Positions 10,113-18,061 of a DNA stretch of 64,000 nt are shown piece by piece. Position 1 is the stretch's first letter, and the number at the start of each line of letters is the position of its first letter. A program made the translations under genes and the position numbers. The stretch is from Chloroflexota bacterium (GTDB lineage: Bacteria; Chloroflexota; Anaerolineae; Aggregatilineales; J027): assembly GCA_016234595.1 (NCBI GenBank), contig JACRBG010000017.1:26634-90633 (forward strand), given 5' to 3'. The notes beneath the pieces were generated by a model, which saw nothing but the letters and a program-made list of their open reading frames with translations, was not told the origin of the DNA and ran no database searches.

Positions 10113-10340
10113 TTAATACCCTCGCTCCTCGACATCATAGATATTGGATAGAGCTTCATGGGTTGGCGACAGGCTCTCATCTTCATGGACTTCATGAACA
10201 TTGACACTGGGCCGATTGGCATTTTGATTGGAATAGGTGCCATTTACATGCACTGGATTGGTCTGATAGGCATCTGTCCACGGGCTATAAGTTTGGCTTT
10301 GTGGAAAGTTTTGATGGGTACTCGTTTGTTTGGGTGACAT
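10113..10340 (-). CDS. Small hydrophilic protein (75 aa) between attenuator and ilvE
   Basis: A 75-codon ORF begins with ATG ten bases after a GAGGA ribosome binding site. It lies between the strong terminator at 10376-10411 and ilvE. The product is very polar and rich in Asn, Gln, Ser, Thr, Pro and His (for example NQNANRPSVNVHEVHEDES), with no hydrophobic stretch, so it is probably disordered. It is not rich in Ile, Leu or Val and is therefore not itself an obvious leader peptide. No family is recognised. It could be a genuine small gene of the operon or a chance ORF; the good start signal and position favour the former. Confidence 0.5.
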   Translation of the reverse strand: MSPKQTSTHQNFPQSQTYSPWTDAYQTNPVHVNGTYSNQNANRPSVNVHEVHEDESLSPTHEALSNIYDVEERGY

Positions 10341-10375
10341 TTTGCATTCTTCCTCAGTTTGGTAAATTGGGTGAC

Positions 10376-10411
10376 AAAAACGCCGCTTGGAGGGGTGGCT
10401 CCAAACGGCGT
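10376..10411 (-). terminator. Intrinsic terminator / attenuator of the ilv-leu operon
   Basis: On the minus strand ACGCCGTTTGGAG (10411-10399) pairs with CTCCAAGCGGCGT (10392-10380) as a continuous 13-bp stem with one G-U. The loop has six bases and is followed by UUUUU. It lies 25 bp after the stop of the leader peptide and before any enzyme gene. Its 5' arm can instead pair with bases inside the leader ORF, as expected of an attenuator. Confidence 0.9.
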
Positions 10412-10435
10412 CTCGGTTTACTTAGTTAGGTGACT

Positions 10436-10576
10436 TTAGCTTTGCTCTAGGTTGAGTTGGCTCTGCGTCACTACCGGACTGCTTGAAGCACGTTTCTCCT
10501 CGCTCGTAAGGCTTACAAGTACGAGGAGGCCGGTAATGAGGATAAGGCTAAGGATAGGCAGAGCAAATAGCGCCAT
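10436..10576 (-). CDS. Branched-chain amino acid leader peptide (46 aa)
   Basis: The ORF begins MALFALPILS and residues 8-23 hold 12 Ile/Leu/Val in 16 positions (3 Ile, 7 Leu, 2 Val), followed by a polar tail ending LNLEQS. It lies about 43 bases downstream of a predicted transcription start and 25 bp before a strong terminator that precedes the ilv-leu genes. CUUGUAAGC (codons 20-22, 10519-10511) can pair with GCUUCAAG (from 10489) with one bulge. GCUUCAAGC (codons 30-32, 10489-10481) can instead pair over 9 bp with GUUUGGAGC (10406-10398) in the 5' arm of the terminator. Starved ribosomes stalled on codons 8-21 would cover the first segment and favour antitermination. No clear Shine-Dalgarno is seen. 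The alternative, a small single-pass membrane peptide, cannot be excluded. Confidence 0.85.
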   Translation of the reverse strand: MALFALPILSLILITGLLVLVSLTSEEKRASSSPVVTQSQLNLEQS

Positions 10577-10625
10577 GATTTGTCTGATTTTTTATTTGTT
10601 ACATGACTTTAGTGAGCGTGCCATA

Positions 10626-10654
10626 AAGATATTCTCAATCCTTTTTTTCGTCAA
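10626..10654 (-). promoter_or_regulatory. Predicted sigma70-type promoter of the ilv-leu operon
   Basis: On the minus strand TTGACG (10654-10649) and TATCTT (10631-10626) are separated by exactly 17 bp. This places the transcription start near 10619, about 43 bases before the leader peptide ATG. Confidence 0.75.
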
Positions 10655-10893
10655 TAGGGGTCAGGTTATTTTGCACAATCACCCCCTATGCGACACGCAT
10701 TCAATTTTAAATCGGAAAGTTGATTCTAATCATTCAGATCAAACAGAGTCTTTCGACTGGCTTTTGTTCTTAAAGGCAATCCAAGACTTTAGTGAAAATT
10801 TTTCATCTAATTTTCGATAAGTGAGAGCCATTCTCCGAACAATTCTCTAACAATTCGGGGCGTATTGCTTTTGCCCACCTGCTCCCAAACAAC
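10655..10893. other. Intergenic region without recognised features
   Basis: Nothing convincing is seen between the ilv promoter and the terminator of the lipoprotein gene. The stretch is AT-rich and has no ORF with a plausible start. It may hold upstream regulatory sites, but no clear palindrome was found. Confidence 0.4.
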
Positions 10894-10930
10894 AAAAAAG
10901 GGGGGCTTTTTGAAGGGCCACCCCTTTTTA
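10894..10930 (-). terminator. Terminator after the DsbA-like lipoprotein gene
   Basis: On the minus strand AAAAAGGGG-U-GGC pairs with GCCCCCCUUUUU, a 12-bp stem with one bulged U and a loop of ten bases, ending in a U-run. It lies 20 bp after the lipoprotein stop codon. Confidence 0.85.
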
Positions 10931-10951
10931 AGGCACAGATTTTACGCCTCT

Positions 10952-12313
10952 TTAACCACCAAATACGGCATTAGAACTGGTGGATGGCACAGCCGCCGAA
11001 TCCATTTCTTTCAACAAGGTGTCCAAGGCTGGATAGATATAATACAAGGGGTAACCGCCCTTAAGGTCTTGTCCACCCGCTGATAGGTATTTCACATCGT
11101 CACGGGTCGTCCCAACCAATACATTCGGGGTAGAATTCACTTCGACAGCATCGGCCCACGCAAGATTACTGGTGATGATGGCAGCAGTCGCTTCATCCGC
11201 AAGGCAAGCGGTCAAGGCTTCTTGGTCAATATCCAATTCAGCGGCTTCAACTACTGCGGCAAGATTTTCTTCAGTATAGGCATTACGACCCGCCTGATCT
11301 TTGCCATAGGCCGCAAAGATGAGGTTGTGCATTGTCCAACCAACACCTAATTTTGCCCCACAAATTTGATATTTAGCCGCTAATGTTGAAGCTGGGCCAC
11401 CCACAAAGTCTAAGACAGCCAGCGTAAATTGAGCTTTCCCTGTGACCACATAATCCTGCACCAACCGATCCATCGTGCCTGTATATTCAAAGCAGTGTGG
11501 GCACGAGAAATCCATGAACTCGGCAACCCATAGCGGGGCTTCGGGATCGCCAACGGTCATTAGGCCTGTGGCTTCGATGCTGGCCTGCATTTGCTCATTC
11601 AGGGCAGCTTCGTCCAGTTCAAGGGGGGCAATAATGGCACTGGCAATGATTTCATCCATTACTGGACTCCATGTATCCCATTCTTCAGTTGCCGCAATTT
11701 CACCCACCAACATAACCTGACCTTCAGGGTATGGAATCGCGACAAAACGGCTGCTATTGGCGTCATTAGTGGTTTCGAAGCCAACCCCTTCGATACCGCC
11801 AAAAATAATGTCCGACAGCGTCACATTATCCGCCGCCGTTAATTCTTCCATAAATTCGCGGAACGTTTTTGATGTATCATAAGCCCCAGCCTGCACCGCT
11901 ACATACGGGCCATGACCCGATTCATCCGCTGGCCCTGCAATGACAAAAACAAATGGGGCGTCCGTCAAAATCCCCTGCCAGCCAGCCGGATAGGTCATTT
12001 CGAGACCCCATTCATGCCACGTCCATACACCACCTTCGGATGTTTGGGCCGGGTCGCCAGCCGTATCACCAACTTCGTTCGAAGTTTGCTCAGTTACAGC
12101 CGTTGGGGCTTCGGTTGGGTCAGCAACATCAGGAACCGATACTTCTGTAGCGGCCTCAGTTACCTCAGCCGTTGCGGTAGCAGCAGTATCCACCTTGTTA
12201 TCCGACTTCTCATCTTTTTTAGAATCACTGCACGCCGCTAACAGCATGAGCAACGCCATCAACAGGCCTGTACCACTCAGTTTCATTAAACCACGTATTC
12301 TAAAACCGTTCAC
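10952..12313 (-). CDS. DsbA-like thioredoxin-fold lipoprotein with PsbP-like domain
   Basis: The 453-residue product starts at GTG, five bases after GGAGG. A lipoprotein signal ends in LLAAC (Cys28 lipidation), followed by a ~65-residue Thr/Ala/Glu-rich linker. Residues ~96-235 form a domain opening WGLEMTYPAGW, of a kind also found twice in the neighbouring 350-aa protein. Residues ~250-430 are a DsbA/DSBA-family thioredoxin fold with FSCPHC (Cys271-Cys274) and a likely cis-proline in STPNVLVG. It is expected to act on the outer face of the membrane in disulfide exchange; Asp-Phe-Ser before CPHC resembles membrane-anchored DsbA homologues of Gram-positive bacteria. No DsbB or VKOR partner is seen nearby. 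Confidence 0.85.
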   Translation of the reverse strand: MNGFRIRGLMKLSGTGLLMALLMLLAACSDSKKDEKSDNKVDTAATATAEVTEAATEVSVPDVADPTEAPTAVTEQTSNEVGDTAGDPAQTSEGGVWTWHEWGLEMTYPAGWQGILTDAPFVFVIAGPADESGHGPYVAVQAGAYDTSKTFREFMEELTAADNVTLSDIIFGGIEGVGFETTNDANSSRFVAIPYPEGQVMLVGEIAATEEWDTWSPVMDEIIASAIIAPLELDEAALNEQMQASIEATGLMTVGDPEAPLWVAEFMDFSCPHCFEYTGTMDRLVQDYVVTGKAQFTLAVLDFVGGPASTLAAKYQICGAKLGVGWTMHNLIFAAYGKDQAGRNAYTEENLAAVVEAAELDIDQEALTACLADEATAAIITSNLAWADAVEVNSTPNVLVGTTRDDVKYLSAGGQDLKGGYPLYYIYPALDTLLKEMDSAAVPSTSSNAVFGG

Positions 12314-12339
12314 GCCAACCTCCGCATTGATGTTGAAAA

Positions 12340-13392
12340 CTATTGAGCCATCCCAAACGGGCCATTCGTGTCACCCGCAATGAAATCCTCTAAGGTCAAA
12401 GGAGCTATCTGTTCATTATACACGGTCAAATTCAATGCCCCATCAATCCAGACTCTGGCAGTGGGCCATGCTTCTATCGTTGCCCCACCACCCATCAGCA
12501 AAGCGCTATCCCCATTAACCACCGCAACAAGAAGTAAACTTATCCCCTCCACTTCAATTTGGGTTAAGGCCGCTGGCAATCCATCCCCCCATTCAAATTC
12601 AGTGATATTCGAGAGGGTCTGTCCGGTGAAACTTTCCAAAATTTGGCGTGGGGCTTGGGCATCAGCAGGGTCAATACCAATGCCACTGGGGACTAATAAT
12701 TGTGCCCGAATGAAAGGGGGGGCATCCTTTAAATCACCTTCTAAGATAGCCTCAGCCTTGGGTTGCTCACTACTAGCAACAACCACTTGCCCGTTCGCGG
12801 CGGTGTGCCAATCGTCAGGATAATCAAAAGCAACCGTCCCGCCCGCAAATTCTAGCGAAGCCGTCTCGCTCAAAAACTGGATTGAGGACAACATGACTTG
12901 TAGACGGGGTTCAAATTCAGCCCACGTCTCGGTTGGTGCAACAGCTACCACTAAATGAGCTTGGTTAATGGATGGCGACTTAAAGGCCACGGCCTCAACT
13001 GTTTGACCCGTCGCAGTATCTTCAAATTGGGCAACGATGCCACTTACACCACCTACCACCATTGGTGAAGTCGTCTGATCAGGAAAAATGAGCAAGAGTA
13101 AGTCGGTGGGGGAAATCGTCCCTACTTGCGGATAGTGCAAAAAAGTTAGGGCGGGCACGCCGGGGACATCACCTTTACTGGCCTTATCTAATCCATCGGC
13201 TGTACTAACTAATAAAGGATTGCCTTGATAATCACCCTGAACCCAATCGGCGGGGTATTGCATAATCAACCCAGCACTACGCCAAGCAAAAGTTCGCATT
13301 GCTGTTAAATCTTGGGCGTGGACAGGCTGATTCATTCCCAAAATCAAGCTAAATAACATCACCAGTATCAATCGTTTACGACCAGAGTGCAT
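12340..13392 (-). CDS. Secreted protein with two PsbP-like domains
   Basis: A 350-residue protein with a signal peptide (RLILVMLFSLILG ... VHAQD, cleavage about residue 26). Two related segments follow: one opens SAGLIMQYPADW (about residue 39), the second GGTVAFDYPDDW (about residue 184). Each is followed by ~130 residues ending in a conserved evaluation of 'marginal' errors of the type WAEFEPRLQVMLSSIQF. The Y-P-x-D/G-W start is typical of PsbP-like or DUF1795-like domains, and the same domain is found in the lipoprotein downstream, so the pair likely arose by domain duplication. It starts with ATG after GGGAGGAG and is 26 bp before the lipoprotein gene, so they form an operon. Function unknown. 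Confidence 0.7.
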   Translation of the reverse strand: MHSGRKRLILVMLFSLILGMNQPVHAQDLTAMRTFAWRSAGLIMQYPADWVQGDYQGNPLLVSTADGLDKASKGDVPGVPALTFLHYPQVGTISPTDLLLLIFPDQTTSPMVVGGVSGIVAQFEDTATGQTVEAVAFKSPSINQAHLVVAVAPTETWAEFEPRLQVMLSSIQFLSETASLEFAGGTVAFDYPDDWHTAANGQVVVASSEQPKAEAILEGDLKDAPPFIRAQLLVPSGIGIDPADAQAPRQILESFTGQTLSNITEFEWGDGLPAALTQIEVEGISLLLVAVVNGDSALLMGGGATIEAWPTARVWIDGALNLTVYNEQIAPLTLEDFIAGDTNGPFGMAQ

Positions 13393-13553
13393 CTACAAAT
13401 CTCCTCCCGAAATTGTTGAGCCGTTCCAGTGTAACGCGAGTTCTTATAAATCGAAACTGATGGTAAGCCTGTTTTGCTATTGGCGGACGGACGGAATAGA
13501 ATTTCAAAATATGTTATGCTTGAGGCAAACTGTGAAAATTTTGGAGGAGCCGG

Positions 13554-15818
13554 ATGGAAAGACCACAATTCGAGCGTTCAATTTATTATTCCCGACGACG
13601 TGTCATCTGGCTGTGGTCGGTCACTTTGTTGATAGTTCTGTCCGTCGCATTGGTGGCAGGCGGTCATGCACTCGCAGGGCCAACCAACCGCCAATCGGCC
13701 ACTATTTTAAAAATCGGCTACATCGGTCGGGCTGACAGCGATTTGGCACGTGGGCTTGATCTTGCCATCCGCCAAATTAACGAAAGCGGTGGCAGCACTG
13801 GCCCCGACAATACCACTTATATCTATGAGTTGGTGGTAGCTGAAGTCCAACCAGAAGAAACCGAGGCCATCCCCGAAGTGCTGCAAGCCTTAACGAGTGC
13901 GGGGGTAGTTGCCATTTTTGGCCCCGACACCAATGATTTGACCCTGCCTAATGTGCAAGCCCTTTCCGCAGCCAGCGTGCCAATTTTGACTGGGGCCACC
14001 AGTGAAACCTTGTACAATGCGGATACCGGCAGCAATATCTTCCGTATTGTTGCCCCCGAAAGCACCTATAGCAGCGCCATCGCTTCCTATCTTGTGGAAA
14101 CGCTAGGGGTACAAAACGTGGTGCTGATTCAGACCGATTTGGCATGGGCCGAAGGCGTGGTTAGCCTAAGCAATGTCCTCGGTCAATTGGGTGCCCAAAT
14201 TGTTGCGACGATTCAGTTGCCTGACAGCACTGATTTACCCAATCAAATTCGCACCTTAGCAGAACTAGATGCTGATGCCGTCATTGTGTATGGCCCATCG
14301 CAAGATGCCTACACCGTTTTTACCCAATTACAATCGAACAATTGGCAAGGCAGTTTTGTCTATCGCAGTGCCCAGCAAGCCGCATTAGAAAGCAATCTAT
14401 TTGATGATGAGCGCAGTGTTGGCATACTTGGCGTAGATAGCTGGTCGTTTGGGGCAAATGATGCCCTCGGCAGCACTTTTACCATCCAATATGTGACTCA
14501 GTATGGCAGCATACCGGGGCCATTGGCGGTCGCTGGCTATGACAGCATCTTCGCGCTAGATTCAGTAGTACGAGTGTTCGGAACCGATGCAGCGGCTGTC
14601 CGAGCAGGATTAACCCAGCTAGATATTGAACGTTTAGTGCGTGGCCCAGCCGACCCAATTGTGACCGATTCACGCGACCTTTCACAAACGGCCATCATCT
14701 ATGAACTCACCGGCAGTGGGGGCGTGCAAGCCATTGCAGCCTATGACGATGGCGCACTACGTGAAGACTCTGGCTTTGGCGCCGAAATCGCTGGGGTCGT
14801 TCCCGGTGGTGAAGGCAACCCGCAAGCCACTGCCACATTATTACCAACGGCGACCTCTTTGGCAGGCACCGCTACACCAAGTGTTGTAACCGCCACCGTC
14901 ACCGAACCAACCTTAAATGTTCGCAGCGGGCCGGGAACCAATTACAGCATTGTTGGCAAATTAAATGAAGGTGACCAAGTCCCAGTGATTGGTCGAAATA
15001 ACGACTTCACATGGCTAGTCATTCAATATCGTGGGCAAGTAGCATGGGTAACATCGCAATATGTCAGCATTTTTGACCCCGGCAACCTGCAATTAGCCCT
15101 GCCGATTGTAGCCCCGCCTGCTACCCCTACCCCATCAGCTACCACCGTGCAAGCGGAGCCGGATATTATCATTACCAATGCAGCCCTAGCGCCAGCGTCG
15201 CCCGTTCCGACCAATGTCTTGTTTTCCGTCACCGTCACGCTTAAAAATCAAGGTGGTTCGGCGGCAGGGACATTTGCCGTTGCGACAACCTTCCTCCCCG
15301 GCAACATTTATTCAGCCCAAAACCTGCCCGCTGGCTTGGCTCCCGGTCAAACAACAACCGTTACCCTCTCAACAACATTTAGCGCGACGGGTAATGTCAA
15401 TAATCTATCCATTGTGGCGGATTTGAATAACGAAGTCGCCGAGGGGGCAGTTGGCGAAACCAATAATCTCTTTAGCATCTCCTACAAAGTGGATCACTCC
15501 ATACAGTTTGAGCAGGCACGTAACTACCCCGGCCCAGCCAATGATGACCTTTCCGCCAATGGGACACAGGACATTAGTTGGGACGGCACAAACCTCATCG
15601 CCATTAATGGGGCACTCATCGGGCTATTCTCGACCGATAACTACTCGACGGCTCATTTTGACGGCGCAGTAGCCACCGCGACTAGCACCACTTTCGCCAA
15701 TCCGCCAGCCGGAGCAACCATTGCTTTCCGTTCAGATGATGGGCGTTATGGGGTCATTCGGATTGATGGGCGCAGTGGCTCGCAAATCAACTTTACCTAC
15801 CGTATCTACATCCCGTGA
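13554..15818 (+). CDS. Periplasmic-binding-like protein fused to SH3 and CARDB domains
   Basis: The 754-residue exported protein has a signal or anchor segment (residues ~17-42). Residues ~50-410 resemble the Leu/Ile/Val-binding (LivK, type I periplasmic-binding) fold: KIGYIGRADSDLARGLDLAIRQINESGG, read in parts, then VVAIFGPDTNDLT, VPILTGATSETLY and DADAVIVYGPSQDA. A Thr/Pro-rich linker leads to a bacterial SH3 domain at ~453-507 (LNVRSGPGTNYSIVG ... WVTSQYV), another Pro/Thr linker, a CARDB-type Ig-like domain at ~536-645 (VTLKNQGGSAAGTF ... VAEGAVGETNN), and a C-terminal β-rich ~100 residues. No ABC permease genes adjoin, so it is more likely a surface sensor or scaffold than a transporter component. 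The ATG follows GGAGGAG. Confidence 0.8.
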   Translation: MERPQFERSIYYSRRRVIWLWSVTLLIVLSVALVAGGHALAGPTNRQSATILKIGYIGRADSDLARGLDLAIRQINESGGSTGPDNTTYIYELVVAEVQPEETEAIPEVLQALTSAGVVAIFGPDTNDLTLPNVQALSAASVPILTGATSETLYNADTGSNIFRIVAPESTYSSAIASYLVETLGVQNVVLIQTDLAWAEGVVSLSNVLGQLGAQIVATIQLPDSTDLPNQIRTLAELDADAVIVYGPSQDAYTVFTQLQSNNWQGSFVYRSAQQAALESNLFDDERSVGILGVDSWSFGANDALGSTFTIQYVTQYGSIPGPLAVAGYDSIFALDSVVRVFGTDAAAVRAGLTQLDIERLVRGPADPIVTDSRDLSQTAIIYELTGSGGVQAIAAYDDGALREDSGFGAEIAGVVPGGEGNPQATATLLPTATSLAGTATPSVVTATVTEPTLNVRSGPGTNYSIVGKLNEGDQVPVIGRNNDFTWLVIQYRGQVAWVTSQYVSIFDPGNLQLALPIVAPPATPTPSATTVQAEPDIIITNAALAPASPVPTNVLFSVTVTLKNQGGSAAGTFAVATTFLPGNIYSAQNLPAGLAPGQTTTVTLSTTFSATGNVNNLSIVADLNNEVAEGAVGETNNLFSISYKVDHSIQFEQARNYPGPANDDLSANGTQDISWDGTNLIAINGALIGLFSTDNYSTAHFDGAVATATSTTFANPPAGATIAFRSDDGRYGVIRIDGRSGSQINFTYRIYIP

Positions 15819-15825
15819 TCATTTT

Positions 15826-15857
15826 GGGATGGGTCTCTAGGGCTCATCCCTCTTTTT
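15826..15857 (+). terminator. Terminator after the binding-protein fusion
   Basis: GGGATGGG (15826-15833) pairs with CTCATCCC (15843-15850) over 8 bp, followed by TCTTTTT. Confidence 0.8.
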
Positions 15858-15890
15858 AGAAGCAAAACCAGTTGATAGGGGAATGGTGGG

Positions 15891-16523
15891 GTGCCAGAAA
15901 TTCTCGAAGAACATTATCAAGAAAACGGCTTTGAATTGGTGATTTATCGCCAACGTCAACCAGACTCCTATCGCACCTGTCAGCAATGCGGACGCCATCT
16001 ATTTCATGTCGCCAGTGTGTTTGACGAATGGGGCGAGGCCCAATCAGCCACCACTCTGTATCACTATTGTAAACACTGCAAAACGATTGAACAGCATGTC
16101 ACTCGTCAGCAGCCGTCCGGGGCTAATGTCCAACAAAATGTGTTCAGCCGTGCGCCCTATAGTTTGCTGGTCGAACTTTTGGCAACAGCCCGTCATCAAA
16201 ATGGTCGTGGCGTGACTGTTCTAACCATTAATCGTCATTGGTGGTCGGCGTGGCGCTATCGTTTGGTAATGGGCACTTTGTTGGGGCCAGATACCCCGCG
16301 TGTTCGACCATTGAGTATTCCGGGTAAGTCAAGCAACACGCTGGTGGATCAAGAAACCCGCAGTATCACGCCTATCCCGCGCTATAACCCACAGCAGGTT
16401 GAGCATAACCCATTTAAGTCAAGGCGCGTTAAACGGCCTGATGAGGTTGTGGGAAATGGGGAAACAACAGAAATACCGCCGGATAGTTTGGGGGGTCCCA
16501 ATTCCGTCGAAGATGAGGTTTAG
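15891..16523 (+). CDS. Hypothetical protein with zinc-ribbon-like cysteines
   Basis: A 210-residue protein starting at GTG with an AGGGG upstream. CQQC (about residues 30-33) and CKHC (about 60-63), separated by 26 residues with a nearby His, look like a treble-clef or zinc-ribbon site. The middle is basic and aromatic (NRHWWSAWRYRLVMG, about 115-129) and the last 70 residues are polar and Pro-rich, probably disordered. No family is recognised. It is convergent with the 102-aa gene, from which it is separated by a stem-loop. Confidence 0.6.
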   Translation: MPEILEEHYQENGFELVIYRQRQPDSYRTCQQCGRHLFHVASVFDEWGEAQSATTLYHYCKHCKTIEQHVTRQQPSGANVQQNVFSRAPYSLLVELLATARHQNGRGVTVLTINRHWWSAWRYRLVMGTLLGPDTPRVRPLSIPGKSSNTLVDQETRSITPIPRYNPQQVEHNPFKSRRVKRPDEVVGNGETTEIPPDSLGGPNSVEDEV

Positions 16524-16536
16524 AAAATTTGAGTTA

Positions 16537-16560
16537 GGGCAGGCTCTGTTCAACCTGCCC
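16537..16560. terminator. Stem-loop between convergent genes
   Basis: GGGCAGG (16537-16543) and CCTGCCC (16554-16560) form a 7-bp stem with a 10-base loop. The U-run is poor on both strands, so termination may be weak. Confidence 0.5.
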
Positions 16561-16574
16561 TTGCCAAGTCGCGC

Positions 16575-16883
16575 CTATTGGATGTCGACCTTGACCTTAG
16601 TTTCGTTGGGGGCTTCTTCGCCTTCCGCCGATTTTTGATCGCGCTGACGCTGCATCATCTGGTCAATATCCGCTTTGGCGGCATCAAACAGCGATTTGAA
16701 GGACTCCATAAACGACTGGCTGGCCCGACGGGTGTGGTCGCGGAAATCGGGCGGCAGCAACGATTCGACTGCTTTGCCAAATTCCTCGAAGGCCAAACGT
16801 TGATGATGGAAAAACGCCTTCACAGGGTCTTCAGGAGTATCCTGATTTTGGCGGACTTCTTCTTGTTGGTTCTGATCGGTCAT
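16575..16883 (-). CDS. Small charged helical protein, function unknown
   Basis: A 102-residue cytosolic protein with acidic, Gln-rich ends (MTDQNQQEEVRQNQDTPEDP) and an amphipathic, probably helical core (AFFHHQRLAFEEFGKAVESL; SFMESFKSLFDAAKADIDQM). No cysteine, signal peptide or membrane segment. The helical core resembles small phasin-like or coiled-coil proteins, but no family is recognised. It is the last of a minus-strand run after the dehydrogenase gene (gap 144 bp). Confidence 0.6.
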   Translation of the reverse strand: MTDQNQQEEVRQNQDTPEDPVKAFFHHQRLAFEEFGKAVESLLPPDFRDHTRRASQSFMESFKSLFDAAKADIDQMMQRQRDQKSAEGEEAPNETKVKVDIQ

Positions 16884-17027
16884 CGTCCCTCACTCCTCAC
16901 ATTCGTTGAATTTTGAAGTTGGATAACTTCGTTATTGACGATACACAAGTCCACAAACGCATTCCTGCGTCTCTATACCTCTGTACGCAGACGCTATCAA
17001 AAAGTTGCGTCCTGCCTTTCAAGGTTT

Positions 17028-18050
17028 TCAATAGCCTTTGGCCCGATCTACCACGTTTAACAAAGGGCGTTTTTCAACATAGCGACGTAGATTTTCTTCA
17101 AACACGCGCACCGCCCTTTCATCATAAGTCACTGTATTGCCAGAAATATGCGGGCTAATGATAAAGTTTGGGGCTTTCCAGAGAGGACTTTCGGCTGGAA
17201 GGGGCTCTTCGGCAAAAACATCAAAGGCCCCACCTGCAATCCGCCCTTCTTGCAACGCCAAAAGGAGCGCCGCCTCATCCACAATGCCCCCTCGCCCTAC
17301 GTTAATTAGATAGGCTGTTGGTTTCATGGCATTGATGACGTTTTCGTCTACACTGTTACGGGTAGATTCAGTCAACGGCAATGTAATCACTACAAAATCA
17401 CAATCTTTGACCATAAAGGCGGTGGCTTGTGGTGGATAGAGACGGTCAAAGAGTTCACCATCAGGGTCGCCCGTTCCTTCAAGGGTATAACCATCATCGG
17501 CGGTTTCACGCACATTAAACTTGGTCGCCAAAACCTCGGCCCCAAATGTTTTACATAAACGGGCCACCTCTCGGCCTAAACTGCCATACCCTAGGATGCC
17601 AACCGTCGAATTTCGTAATTCTTGGGGCAGGAACAAGCTATAGCGTTTTTCCGACCACTCAGCCTTGAGTTGATACTTCAACATTAGGGGGATACGATGG
17701 CCTAATGCCAAAATCATGCCCAGAACATATTCCCCCATTTGGGTTGCATGGATACCGCTCGTGGTGGTTAGGGCGATATGAGGGTTCGCTTCAAAAAATG
17801 GTTGGGGCAGGAGATTATCAACCCCTGCCGAATGACTTTGAATCCACTTTAGGCGTGTTTCCGTTTTAGGGGTGGGTAGCGCCCCAGAGGTATACAGAAT
17901 ATCCACATCTTTCCACAGCTTACTCGGCACTTCCGACCCCAGTTTGGCAGGGTGGACGTGCAACCGAAGCTGGGGGGATACATTTTCCAATCTTTCCAGC
18001 ATAGCATCCGACAACTTGACGGTAATCAATACGTGTAGAGGCTCAATCAT
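17028..18050 (-). CDS. D-2-hydroxyacid dehydrogenase, NAD-dependent
   Basis: A 340-residue member of the D-isomer 2-hydroxyacid dehydrogenase family. The nucleotide-binding motif is VGILGYGSLGREVARLCKTF (about residues 149-168). The three catalytic residues are visible: Arg in INVGRGGIVDE, Glu in FAEEPLP and His in ISPHISGN. The family oxidises or reduces 2-keto/2-hydroxy acids (phosphoglycerate, glyoxylate, lactate and others); the substrate cannot be told, but it lacks the C-terminal ACT domain of classical SerA. It has an insert between ~177 and ~205 (GYTLEGTGDPDGELFDRLYP) before the acidic loop. The ATG follows AGGGTGA at six bases. It lies 11 bp after the CAP-domain gene. Confidence 0.9.
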   Translation of the reverse strand: MIEPLHVLITVKLSDAMLERLENVSPQLRLHVHPAKLGSEVPSKLWKDVDILYTSGALPTPKTETRLKWIQSHSAGVDNLLPQPFFEANPHIALTTTSGIHATQMGEYVLGMILALGHRIPLMLKYQLKAEWSEKRYSLFLPQELRNSTVGILGYGSLGREVARLCKTFGAEVLATKFNVRETADDGYTLEGTGDPDGELFDRLYPPQATAFMVKDCDFVVITLPLTESTRNSVDENVINAMKPTAYLINVGRGGIVDEAALLLALQEGRIAGGAFDVFAEEPLPAESPLWKAPNFIISPHISGNTVTYDERAVRVFEENLRRYVEKRPLLNVVDRAKGY

Positions 18051-18061
18051 GATTTCTCACC

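Noticed and set aside
10300..10660. T-box leader for the ilv-leu operon
   Set aside because: No AGGGTGGNACCGCG-like T-box sequence or specifier structure was found; the leader-peptide attenuator explains the region.
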